This document shows positions 7,232-13,588 of a stretch of 14,299 nucleotides of DNA, piece after piece. The translations under genes were made by a program, and so were the position numbers. The notes under the pieces were generated by a model. The model ran no database searches and had not been told where the DNA came from. It saw nothing but the letters and a program-made list of their open reading frames with translations. This DNA is from Clostridia bacterium (GTDB taxonomy: Bacteria > Bacillota > Clostridia > Oscillospirales > Acutalibacteraceae), in NCBI GenBank assembly GCA_017424125.1, contig JAFPBM010000087.1, forward strand, positions 1-14,299, in the 5' to 3' direction. Each line of letters opens with the position of its first letter. Position 1 is the stretch's first letter.

Positions 7232-7260
7232 ATATTAGAATAAATTTAGAGAACTGTCAA
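7232..7260 (-). promoter_or_regulatory. Possible distal promoter (P2) of the cupin/ASRT unit
   Basis: Leftward: perfect -35 TTGACA (7255-7260), 17-bp spacer, -10 TAATAT (7232-7237). It stands back to back with the HAD gene promoter, with 10 bp between the two -35 boxes. The -10 is less good than in P1, so use is uncertain. Confidence 0.45.
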
Positions 7261-7270
7261 GCAAAAACAG

Positions 7271-7299
7271 TTGAAGTGTCGAGAAAAATGTTGTATTAT
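7271..7299 (+). promoter_or_regulatory. Promoter of the HAD hydrolase gene
   Basis: -35 TTGAAG (7271-7276), 17-bp spacer, -10 TATTAT (7294-7299); an overlapping TATAAT (7299-7304) has a poorer spacing of 22. A dyad AACTGT/ACAGTT (7252-7257 and 7267-7272) overlaps the -35 box and could be a binding site. Confidence 0.55.
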
Positions 7300-7330
7300 A
7301 TAATGGTAGAAAAGGAAAGGAGGTTTTTGT

Positions 7331-8017
7331 GTGAAAAAGATTTTGTTTTGCGACCTTGACGGAACGCTGTTACCGCGCGGTAAAAAAAGCATATCCAAAG
7401 ATGTTTTGGCAGAAATAAAGCGCATTACTGCTAAAGGCGCACTTTTTGCTGTTACAAGCGGCAGGAGTTATGATGAACTAAAAGCGCTTTTCTCCTCCCT
7501 TTCACAAGACGTGATTTTTATTTGTCTTGACGGCGCACTCGCAATTTACCGCGACTGCGTCATATACAAAAACCGCCTTTGCAAAATAGAAGCGGGCAGA
7601 CTTATATCCCTCTCCCCCCGCGCCACCGTTTTTGGCAGAACCAAAACACTAAACTTTGATGAAAACACCAACAGCGTACTCAGAACACAGATGTTAAACA
7701 CCCTTGGGAGTGAAGTTTTCAAGGTTGCTACACTTGATTCGCCCAAAAAGAGCGAGATTGCACGTATTTGTTACAACCGCGACGGCATTTGTGAATACGT
7801 CAATCACAGCGCAGACAAAGGCGCGGCGGCAAAAGCCGTTTGCAACAAGTTTTGCATAAACCCCGAAAATGCCATAGCACTCGGCGACGGAGAAAACGAT
7901 ATCGCACTGCTTTCGGCGGTAGGCACTGCTTATAAAATGGCAGACTGTCACGAAAGTTTACACGACATCCCCGCTAAAACGGTAGAAGACGTTTTGGAAT
8001 TTTTGAAGAAAATATAA
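7331..8017 (+). CDS. HAD-superfamily phosphatase, Cof type, small cap
   Basis: A cytosolic Mg-dependent phosphatase of the HAD superfamily, probably on a sugar phosphate or similar small substrate. All four motifs are present: DLDGT (8-12, nucleophile Asp8 and acid/base Asp10), TSGR (42-45), the motif III lysine Lys163 in ADKGAA, and GDGENDIALL (185-194). The segment ICLDGAL (64-70) is where Cof proteins usually have NG. With 228 residues it is shorter than typical Cof proteins (about 265-290), the shortfall being in the C2-type cap between about 80 and 160. The start is GTG at 7331 with a strong AAAGGAGG seven bases upstream; there is no ATG in reach. A monocistronic unit, ended by the hairpin at its stop codon. 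Substrate unknown. Confidence 0.9.
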   Translation: MKKILFCDLDGTLLPRGKKSISKDVLAEIKRITAKGALFAVTSGRSYDELKALFSSLSQDVIFICLDGALAIYRDCVIYKNRLCKIEAGRLISLSPRATVFGRTKTLNFDENTNSVLRTQMLNTLGSEVFKVATLDSPKKSEIARICYNRDGICEYVNHSADKGAAAKAVCNKFCINPENAIALGDGENDIALLSAVGTAYKMADCHESLHDIPAKTVEDVLEFLKKI

Positions 8018-8048
8018 AAAACGGATGCTTATGCATCCGTTTTATTTT
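8016..8048. terminator. Bidirectional terminator between HAD and EamA genes
   Basis: Stem ACGGATGC (8021-8028) and GCATCCGT (8033-8040), loop TTAT, A-run on the left and T-rich run on the right. It starts within the stop of the HAD gene, and its loop contains the TAA of the leftward EamA gene. Confidence 0.88.
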
Positions 8049-8916
8049 TTTTGGGTATTTTGATTTCTGAAAACAGGGCGGAAAAAAGCACCAAAACAGC
8101 GCCGACCACCGCAAACAGCGTGGCTTTTTCTCTCAACACAAACCAAGATATAAAAAGCGCTGTTACAGGGTCTATGTAACTTAAAATTGCACTGGTGCTG
8201 ACGTTGATTTCGCCAATTGCGCCGAAGTAAAACAAATATGTAATACCCGTATGCACTATTCCGACAACTAAAAGCAGTAATATGGTTTTGGGATTTATAG
8301 ATATTTGTTGCTTTTCTACGGTCAGCAAACAGTAAACCGTCATAACCACAGCCGAAACACCAAGTTGTACTATAGTTTTATCATAGGGTGAAATATCGGT
8401 AATTTTTTTATTTAGCAGAACAACCGTTGCGTAAAGGGCGGCGGCAGATATTCCAAAAAGCACACCCGTTATCTCACTTTGCGGGATTTTACCGTTTGGC
8501 AAAAAGCCCGAAACACCAGCCATGCCTAAAAGTGCAAGCAGTGCGCAAACGCCTTTTTTAACCGTCATTTTTTCGCGGTATAGCGGCACCGAAATTAAAA
8601 TTGCCGCAATGGGAGCCAGATAATAACAAAGCGTTGCGGTTGCCACGCTTGTAAATCTGTACGCCTCAAAAAGCAGCGCCCAATTAAAGCCAAGCGCTAT
8701 GCCTGACGGCAAAAGCCAAACGGCATTTTTCTTTATTGCGGTTTTATCAAGCGGCGTTTTTTTCGCTTTGGTCACCGCCAAAAGAAAAAGCATACCCAGC
8801 ACACCGCGGGATAGCGCAATCACGCTTGACGGAAGCGGTATATACCGCACAAAAAGCCCTATTGTACCAAACAGCAACATTGCCGTAATTAATCGAAATT
8901 TAGCGTTTTTTAACAC
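8029..8916 (-). CDS. EamA/DMT-family permease
   Basis: A 295-residue inner-membrane protein of the drug/metabolite transporter superfamily. It has ten hydrophobic segments forming two EamA repeats (about 5-138 and 145-284), with short lysine/arginine loops between them and a lysine-rich cytoplasmic tail. The repeat ends are typical: LCYYLAPIAAILISVPLYREK in the first half and AILSYIDPVTALFISWFVLREK in the second. Members export amino acids, nucleosides or other metabolites; the substrate cannot be read here. The start is a GTG at 8914-8916 with AAGGAG eight bases upstream. It lies downstream of lacI on the same strand, but the lacI terminator and its own promoter separate them. Confidence 0.9.
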   Translation of the reverse strand: MLKNAKFRLITAMLLFGTIGLFVRYIPLPSSVIALSRGVLGMLFLLAVTKAKKTPLDKTAIKKNAVWLLPSGIALGFNWALLFEAYRFTSVATATLCYYLAPIAAILISVPLYREKMTVKKGVCALLALLGMAGVSGFLPNGKIPQSEITGVLFGISAAALYATVVLLNKKITDISPYDKTIVQLGVSAVVMTVYCLLTVEKQQISINPKTILLLLVVGIVHTGITYLFYFGAIGEINVSTSAILSYIDPVTALFISWFVLREKATLFAVVGAVLVLFSALFSEIKIPKKNKTDA

Positions 8917-8946
8917 AGTTTTTGCTCCTTAAACTAATATAAACAG

Positions 8947-8975
8947 ATTATACTAAAAGCACACTTATCAGTCAA
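8947..8975 (-). promoter_or_regulatory. EamA promoter embedded in the lacI terminator
   Basis: Leftward: -35 TTGACT (8970-8975), exactly 17 bp, perfect -10 TATAAT (8947-8952). The -35 box covers part of the lacI stop codon and of the hairpin's loop and arm. Transcription would start about 25 bases before the GTG. Confidence 0.7.
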
Positions 8976-8985
8976 GTGTGCTTTT
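8955..8985 (-). terminator. Terminator of lacI-family gene
   Basis: Inverted repeat AAGCACACTT (8957-8966) and AAGTGTGCTT (8974-8983) with a 7-base loop that contains most of the TGA stop; leftward it is followed by TTTTAGTATAAT. The T-run is short, so termination may be partial and EamA could also receive lacI transcripts. Confidence 0.7.
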
Positions 8986-9945
8986 CTCTTTCGGAGGGGC
9001 TACGGTTTCGCGTAAAATGAGTTCGCTTTTGAAGGTTACTCGGTCTTTGTTTCGGTAGTACCTGTTTTCCTGTTTTTTGAGCATTCTCTCCCACGCGAGT
9101 GCACAGATTTTTTTGATATCAACGCCCATTGTAGAAAGCGGTGTTTGTGCATATTCCGAAAGGATTGTGTTGTCCGCACCGATAACCGAAAAGTCGTCGG
9201 GCACCGAAAAACCGTGTTTTTGCAGTTCTCGTATGGCGCCAAAGGCAATCTCGTCATAGGCACAAACAAAAGCGGTACACTTTATATTGTTTTTTAAAAA
9301 ATATTGCACACCGTCTTCTCCGGCTTTTTGAAAACGTTCTTCGCTTGTAAAGACAAGCGGGTCATCGTATGAAAGTTTTGCCGCAGCACAGAAAACCTTT
9401 TTTCGCCCCGTTGTAAGTCGTTCTCCAATAAAGGCAATTTTTTCGTGCCCCAGTTTTTTAAGTTGTAAAACCGCATCTTTAAGCGGTGCGTAAACGTCAA
9501 CGTTTATCGCATCATACGTGGTTTCAAAATTGGTTAAAAGCGCGACAACGGGGGTGTCTTCCCGGTTGCTAATCGGCTGACGCAAATGGACGATAAATAA
9601 ACCGTCAACCTTTATATAAGAAAGATAATAATCTATCAGTTCCTTTTGCTTTTTGTTATCAAAATCATCGGCAGATATTACCGCCAATGCGCCACTTTCG
9701 GATATATGTTTTTGCAGTTCGGTTATATAGCCGCTATAATATCCGCTGCTCGTTTCGGGACAGATTATTCCATAAACCTTTTTGCCGAATTTATCTTTTG
9801 AAAATCGAGTGTAACAGCCATTTTTCTTGGCATTTTCAAAAATCTTCTGCCGCGTTTTCTCGCCAACGTCCTTTGCGCCGCTAAACGCTTTTGAAACGGT
9901 TGACGGCGAAACGTCGCAAAGTTTTGCAAGTTCTCTTACGGTCAT
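8968..9945 (-). CDS. LacI/GalR-family transcriptional regulator
   Basis: A 325-residue repressor with an N-terminal helix-turn-helix (TVRELAKLCDVSPSTVSKAF, residues 2-21) and a periplasmic-binding-protein-like sensor domain from about residue 55 (VYGIICPETS) to the end; VPDDFSVIGADNT and TPLSTMGVDI are standard landmarks of that domain. The hinge region lacks the usual YxPNxxA motif and reads CYTRFSKDKFG, which is unusual. The ATG at 9943-9945 is preceded by AAGGGGGCG. The gene is divergent from an MFS permease, with a palindrome between the two promoters, so control of the permease and autoregulation are the natural inference; a sugar or sugar phosphate would be the usual inducer. Confidence 0.92.
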   Translation of the reverse strand: MTVRELAKLCDVSPSTVSKAFSGAKDVGEKTRQKIFENAKKNGCYTRFSKDKFGKKVYGIICPETSSGYYSGYITELQKHISESGALAVISADDFDNKKQKELIDYYLSYIKVDGLFIVHLRQPISNREDTPVVALLTNFETTYDAINVDVYAPLKDAVLQLKKLGHEKIAFIGERLTTGRKKVFCAAAKLSYDDPLVFTSEERFQKAGEDGVQYFLKNNIKCTAFVCAYDEIAFGAIRELQKHGFSVPDDFSVIGADNTILSEYAQTPLSTMGVDIKKICALAWERMLKKQENRYYRNKDRVTFKSELILRETVAPPKEKSTLD

Positions 9946-9965
9946 AAAAACGCCCCCTTTTCTTC

Positions 9966-9993
9966 ATTATACGGCAAAAAACAAAAAAATCAA
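9966..9993 (-). promoter_or_regulatory. Promoter of the lacI-family gene
   Basis: Leftward: -35 TTGATT (9988-9993), 16-bp T-rich spacer, perfect -10 TATAAT (9966-9971), 20 bases before the start codon. Confidence 0.65.
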
Positions 9994-9999
9994 GCATTT

Positions 10000-10014
10000 A
10001 CGAAACAGTTTCGT
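10000..10014. promoter_or_regulatory. Candidate LacI-family operator
   Basis: Perfect 15-bp palindrome ACGAAAC-A-GTTTCGT between the divergent lacI and MFS promoters. Its edges are 6 bp from the lacI -35 box and 11 bp from the MFS -35 box. Half-sites of the GAAAC/GTTTC kind are common for this family, although an odd centre is less common than a central CG. Binding is inferred. Confidence 0.65.
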
Positions 10015-10025
10015 TGGCTTTGCTA

Positions 10026-10054
10026 TTGAAAATAAAAAACTGCTATGCTATCAT
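10026..10054 (+). promoter_or_regulatory. Promoter of the MFS gene
   Basis: -35 TTGAAA (10026-10031), 17-bp spacer, -10 TATCAT (10049-10054); an alternative extended -10, TGCTATGCT (10041-10049), overlaps it. Confidence 0.5.
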
Positions 10055-10070
10055 TCGTTGGGTGATAAAA

Positions 10071-11333
10071 ATGAAACTAAAAAACAGGTATAATTTAAGC
10101 CAAAATATGTATATCGTACAGGCGGGTTTTGAATATCTCGTGACTATACTCGTCACGGGTTCTTTTTTGGCAACTATCACAAAACACCTCGGCATATCGG
10201 ATAGCCTTACGGGAATAATCGCTTCCTTTGTTTCGCTCGGCAGCACCTTCCAACTTTTATCGCTTTTGCTCCGAAAGCGCCGTTATAAACCGCTTGTCGT
10301 AACCTTGACCGTTGTAAACCAACTTCTTTTTATGCTGCTTTATATAGTACCGCTGATTTCGGGCTCGAAAACCTTAAAAACCAGTTTATTTGTGTTTTTA
10401 ATTTTCTCGGCTTACACCATTTTTTATTTGATTGCGCCAAAGAAAACAAACATACTTATGTCGGCGGTTCCAGACGAACAGCGCGGTATATTCACCGCAG
10501 ACAAAGAGATTGTCTCTCTCCTTGCGGGAATGATTTTCTCCTTTTCAATGGGCGCCGTTTTCGACCATTTTGTAGCCCTTGGCAAACTTCGCACAGCCTT
10601 CATTCTTGCGGCATGTGTCATGTGTGTTTTATCGGCAATACAAATCACCTCATTAGTGCTTGTTAAAGAAGACGTTGCAACCGCAAAATCAGAAAAGAAA
10701 GCCTTTTCCCTGCAAACACTTTTTCGTGATAAAAACATTCTTTGCATAATGGTTTTGTTTTCGTTTTACTACATAATCACCCACAGCGCTTCGCCGTTTT
10801 TCTCTACCTATATGTTGGGAGAGCTTGGACTCAACTTAAAAACCATCTCTTTTTTAACAATTTTAGGTAGTTTTTCACGCGTTTTGATTTCTCGCTTTTG
10901 GGGGCACTATGCCGATAGAAAATCTTTTGCTTCTATGTTTGAAAAATGTCTTATTCTTATGGGAATTGCATTTTTGTTTGCGGCATTTGCAACTCCTCAA
11001 AACGGAAAAATATTTTTTGCGCTTTACTATATTTTCCACGGAGCCGCAATGGCGGGAACTAACAGCGCACTCATAAATTTAGTGTACGATTATTCCAAGG
11101 TTGAAACCCGTTCGCAGTCGCTTGCCATTTGTCAGGCTATACCGGGGCTTGTCGGTTTTATTGCAACCATTGCTTTCGGCGCACTCGTTTCAAGCGTTCA
11201 AGAAAACGGAAACCGATTTTTAGGGATGCCAATTTATGCACAACAGGTCGCATCGGTTATTACAGTACTTATAATTATCGCAACGATTATCTTTGTTCAT
11301 ACCGTTATAAAGAAAATGAAAAAGCAGGGTTAA
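10071..11333 (+). CDS. MFS-family permease
   Basis: A 420-residue polytopic inner-membrane transporter with about twelve hydrophobic segments in two halves, separated by a charged cytoplasmic loop around residues 200-220 (VKEDVATAKSEKKAF). After the second helix lies the basic loop LLRKRRYKP, the position of the classical MFS motif A; a related GHYADRKSF is in the second half. Substrate is unknown; divergence from a LacI-family regulator favours a sugar or related compound, but drug export is possible. The open frame extends to 10014, but the ATG at 10071 with GGGTGA five bases upstream is the better start, and the extension overlaps promoter and operator. The 3' end lies inside its terminator hairpin. 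Confidence 0.88.
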   Translation: MKLKNRYNLSQNMYIVQAGFEYLVTILVTGSFLATITKHLGISDSLTGIIASFVSLGSTFQLLSLLLRKRRYKPLVVTLTVVNQLLFMLLYIVPLISGSKTLKTSLFVFLIFSAYTIFYLIAPKKTNILMSAVPDEQRGIFTADKEIVSLLAGMIFSFSMGAVFDHFVALGKLRTAFILAACVMCVLSAIQITSLVLVKEDVATAKSEKKAFSLQTLFRDKNILCIMVLFSFYYIITHSASPFFSTYMLGELGLNLKTISFLTILGSFSRVLISRFWGHYADRKSFASMFEKCLILMGIAFLFAAFATPQNGKIFFALYYIFHGAAMAGTNSALINLVYDYSKVETRSQSLAICQAIPGLVGFIATIAFGALVSSVQENGNRFLGMPIYAQQVASVITVLIIIATIIFVHTVIKKMKKQG

Positions 11334-11346
11334 CCCCTGCTTTTTC
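11319..11346 (+). terminator. Terminator of the MFS gene
   Basis: Stem GCAGGG (11324-11329) with CCCTGC (11335-11340), five A before and TTTTTCTT after. The TAA stop codon (11331-11333) is in the loop. Confidence 0.85.
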
Positions 11347-11376
11347 TTATAAACATTTATTTTGGTTGGATTTTGC

Positions 11377-11405
11377 TTGTTTTCTCTGCGTTTCGGGTGT
11401 ATTAT
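11377..11405 (+). promoter_or_regulatory. Possible promoter of the araC-family gene
   Basis: -35 TTGTTT (11377-11382), 17-bp spacer, -10 TATTAT (11400-11405), 20 bases before the start codon. The -35 box is only a moderate match, as is common for regulated promoters. Confidence 0.45.
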
Positions 11406-11425
11406 ATTCTTAACGGGGTGATACT

Positions 11426-12214
11426 ATGAGAGAAAACATTTGCAAATATATAGACGCCCACCGCGACAATGAACTCGACGTTTCGTGGTTTGTGCTTGAG
11501 GCGGACGGCAACGGTTTGTACCAACCGCACAAACTTAACCGTCACCAATTGATTTTGGTATCTGAGGGAAGCGGTTTTTTCGATTTTGACAACACAAAAA
11601 TTCCGTTTTCGGTCGGTTCATTGGTGTTTGGCTTTAAAGGCGAGACTTTTTTGCCCCAACCGGACGGCAGTTGCAAATATATGTATATCCGCTTTATAGG
11701 GCCGCGAGCCGACGAACTTTTTAAACGCTTCAATATAACCGCCGCCGCACGCGCATTTTCGGGATTTGACGGGCTCGTGCCGCTGTGGAGCGAAAGCCTC
11801 TCCCGTGCCGACGAACAGACCATCGACCTTGCCGCCGAGAGTATGCTTTTATACGCTTTTTCACGTCTTGCGGGCAACATAACAGAACACAATACCCTCA
11901 TAAGCAAGATAATCGAAATATCCGAATCACACTTCACAGACCCAACCCTTTCGGTTACAACCATTGCAAACTCGCTTGGTTATAATCCAAAATACGTTTC
12001 ACATGTTTTCAAAAAGAAGACGGGAGTCGGATATTCGGAATATCTTAAAACTCTGCGTATTAAATACGCCGTAACACTTTTTGACCACGGCATTGAATCG
12101 GTTAAGAACGTAGCGCTTCTTTCAGGATTTACCGACCCGTTATATTTTTCAACCCTTTTCAAAAAAAGTCTTGGCGTTTCGCCAAAGGAATATAGGAAGA
12201 AAGATAAAACGTAA
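11426..12214 (+). CDS. AraC-family transcriptional regulator (complete)
   Basis: A 262-residue DNA-binding regulator. The N-terminal half (about 20-105) is a cupin-like sensor domain (QPHKLNRHQLILVSEGSG), which usually binds a sugar; the C-terminal 100 residues hold two helix-turn-helix motifs, LSVTTIANSLGYNPKYVSHV (175-194) and a second around SVKNVALLSGFTDPLYFSTL (225-244), ending with the family signature LGVSPKEYRKK (249-259). The start ATG has GGGGTG five bases upstream. It lies 92 bp after the MFS gene, past a terminator, so it has its own transcript; it could activate the MFS gene, but nothing in the sequence proves this. Unlike the cupin protein at 6860-7135 it retains its DNA-binding half, and the two cupins are not close in sequence. 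Confidence 0.92.
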   Translation: MRENICKYIDAHRDNELDVSWFVLEADGNGLYQPHKLNRHQLILVSEGSGFFDFDNTKIPFSVGSLVFGFKGETFLPQPDGSCKYMYIRFIGPRADELFKRFNITAAARAFSGFDGLVPLWSESLSRADEQTIDLAAESMLLYAFSRLAGNITEHNTLISKIIEISESHFTDPTLSVTTIANSLGYNPKYVSHVFKKKTGVGYSEYLKTLRIKYAVTLFDHGIESVKNVALLSGFTDPLYFSTLFKKSLGVSPKEYRKKDKT

Positions 12215-12240
12215 AAAACACCGCGAAAGCGGTGTTTTTT
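12213..12240. terminator. Bidirectional terminator between araC-family gene and gtrA
   Basis: Stem CACCGC (12219-12224) and GCGGTG (12229-12234) closed by a GAAA tetraloop, with six A before and six T after. The tail overlaps the stop codon of the leftward gtrA-like gene, so it can end both. Confidence 0.9.
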
Positions 12241-12643
12241 AGTTTTTAAATGCAAAGAATTTTTGACCAAAATAGTTTATAAGCGTATAAAGTCCCATAC
12301 CGAAAAGTTTTGCAATGCGTTCTATCCACAGCGACGAGAGATTTGTTGCCGATAGTATAAGTGTCGCAATAGGTTGCGCCACTGAATATGCAATTATATA
12401 GCAAACGGCTACGTTTATTATAAATTTAACGGCGGATTTTGTTGTTTTACCCTCGCTTTTGAAGGTAAATTTTTTATTAAGGAAAAAACTTATAACCGCG
12501 CCGACGGCATATGCTATAATCGTCGAAACCCAATATCCTGTTTTTTCAAGCAAAAACATTAAAACCGCCGACACAAGCGTGTTTATTCCGCCCACAATCA
12601 AAAAGAGAATAAACGATTTATCAAAAATTTTATTTATCTTCAT
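12239..12643 (-). CDS. GtrA-family membrane protein (putative lipid-linked sugar flippase)
   Basis: A 134-residue membrane protein with four hydrophobic helices (about 11-31, 37-57, 70-92, 110-125) and the GtrA hallmarks: FLIVGGINTLVS near the start, FFLNKKFTFKS in the central loop and NYFGQKFFAFKN at the end. GtrA proteins are thought to move undecaprenyl-phosphate-linked sugars across the membrane for glycan decoration, working with a GtrB transferase; a GtrB-type gene is directly upstream. The ATG lies inside that gene, with a 14-bp overlap, and no clear Shine-Dalgarno site precedes it, so translation probably depends on coupling. It is the last gene of the operon. Confidence 0.9.
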   Translation of the reverse strand: MKINKIFDKSFILFLIVGGINTLVSAVLMFLLEKTGYWVSTIIAYAVGAVISFFLNKKFTFKSEGKTTKSAVKFIINVAVCYIIAYSVAQPIATLILSATNLSSLWIERIAKLFGMGLYTLINYFGQKFFAFKN

Positions 12644-13586
12644 CGTTGAGCACCGATTCTATAATAAACGTGGGACGCGCCTTGGCTTCAAGATAAATCT
12701 TGCCAACGTATTCACCCACAACGCCGAGCGATAGCATAATAAGTCCGCCTATGAGCCAAATAGAGCAAATGGTACTTGCCCAACCCGTAACGGTTGCACC
12801 GATTGCCCAACGCACAATGAAATAAATTATCATAATAACGCTGATAAAGGAAACGAGGAAACCGCCAAGCGTTATAAAACGAATGGGCTTGGAACTTAAA
12901 GAGGTTATTCCTTCAAGCGCAAAGGCAATCATCTTTTTGAGCGGATATTTGCTCTCTCCCGCTACACGTTCATCACGCCTATAATAAACGGTGTCGGTTT
13001 TATATCCAATCATTGGCACAATGCCACGCAAAAAAAGGTTAACCTCGCGATATTTTTCAAGGTCATATAACGCGCGTTTGGACATAAGGCGGTAATCGGC
13101 GTGGTTAAAGACCGTTTCTGCGCCCATAAAGCGCATAAATTTATAGAAAAACTCGGCTGTGAAACGCTTGAAAAAAGTATCCTTTTTGCGCTCGCTGCGA
13201 ACACCGTAAACAATATCGCATCCGCCGTAGTATTTGTCAAGCATCTCGTCAACGGCGTTTATATCGTCCTGTAAATCTGCATCCATAGAAACCGTGACGT
13301 CGGCGCGTTCCTTTGCCACCATAAGCCCCGCTAAAAGCGCGTTTTGATGACCGCGGTTGCGGGAAAGATTGACGCCCGAGAAAACAGGGTTTTCTTTGTG
13401 TAGCGCACAAATTATCTCCCACGTTTTGTCGCGTGAACCATCGTTTACGAAAAGGACACGGCTTTTATTTGATACCTTTTTGTCGGCTATTAATTTTTGC
13501 ATCTTTAATTTCAGGTGTTCTGCCGTTATGGGAAGCACCTCTTCTTCATTGTAACAGGGGACGACAATGTAAAGTGTATCTGCCAT
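12630..13586 (-). CDS. GT2 glycosyltransferase, GtrB/DPM-synthase type
   Basis: A 318-residue membrane-anchored family 2 glycosyltransferase that would move a sugar from a nucleotide donor to undecaprenyl phosphate at the inner face of the membrane. The N-terminal GT-A domain shows VVPCYNEEE (8-16), VNDGSRDKT (47-55), NRGHQNALLAG (77-87) and the metal-binding DADLQDD (102-108). Two C-terminal helices (about 236-258 and 270-292) and a basic tail complete the GtrB layout. I chose the ATG at 13584-13586, with AGGAG seven bases before it, over an upstream in-frame ATG at 13646 that lies inside the preceding gene. That ribosome site is within the last codons of the GH78-like gene, 2 bp apart, and gtrA overlaps the 3' end, so all three are coupled. 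Confidence 0.92.
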   Translation of the reverse strand: MADTLYIVVPCYNEEEVLPITAEHLKLKMQKLIADKKVSNKSRVLFVNDGSRDKTWEIICALHKENPVFSGVNLSRNRGHQNALLAGLMVAKERADVTVSMDADLQDDINAVDEMLDKYYGGCDIVYGVRSERKKDTFFKRFTAEFFYKFMRFMGAETVFNHADYRLMSKRALYDLEKYREVNLFLRGIVPMIGYKTDTVYYRRDERVAGESKYPLKKMIAFALEGITSLSSKPIRFITLGGFLVSFISVIMIIYFIVRWAIGATVTGWASTICSIWLIGGLIMLSLGVVGEYVGKIYLEAKARPTFIIESVLNDEDK

Positions 13587-13588
13587 AT

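Noticed and set aside
7218..7242. AT-rich dyad TATTCT...AGAATA between the cupin and HAD genes
   Set aside because: Six-base arms with a 13-base gap in very AT-rich DNA are expected by chance.
9990..10010. A third copy of the TCAAGCA...ACAGTT element near the lacI/MFS promoters
   Set aside because: Only the 7-base and 6-base ends match, with an 8-base gap, and the ACAGTT part belongs to the operator palindrome; too weak to count.
10014..10070. Upstream in-frame start of the MFS gene
   Set aside because: The extension would be translated from within the operator and promoter and has no ribosome site; the ATG at 10071 has one.
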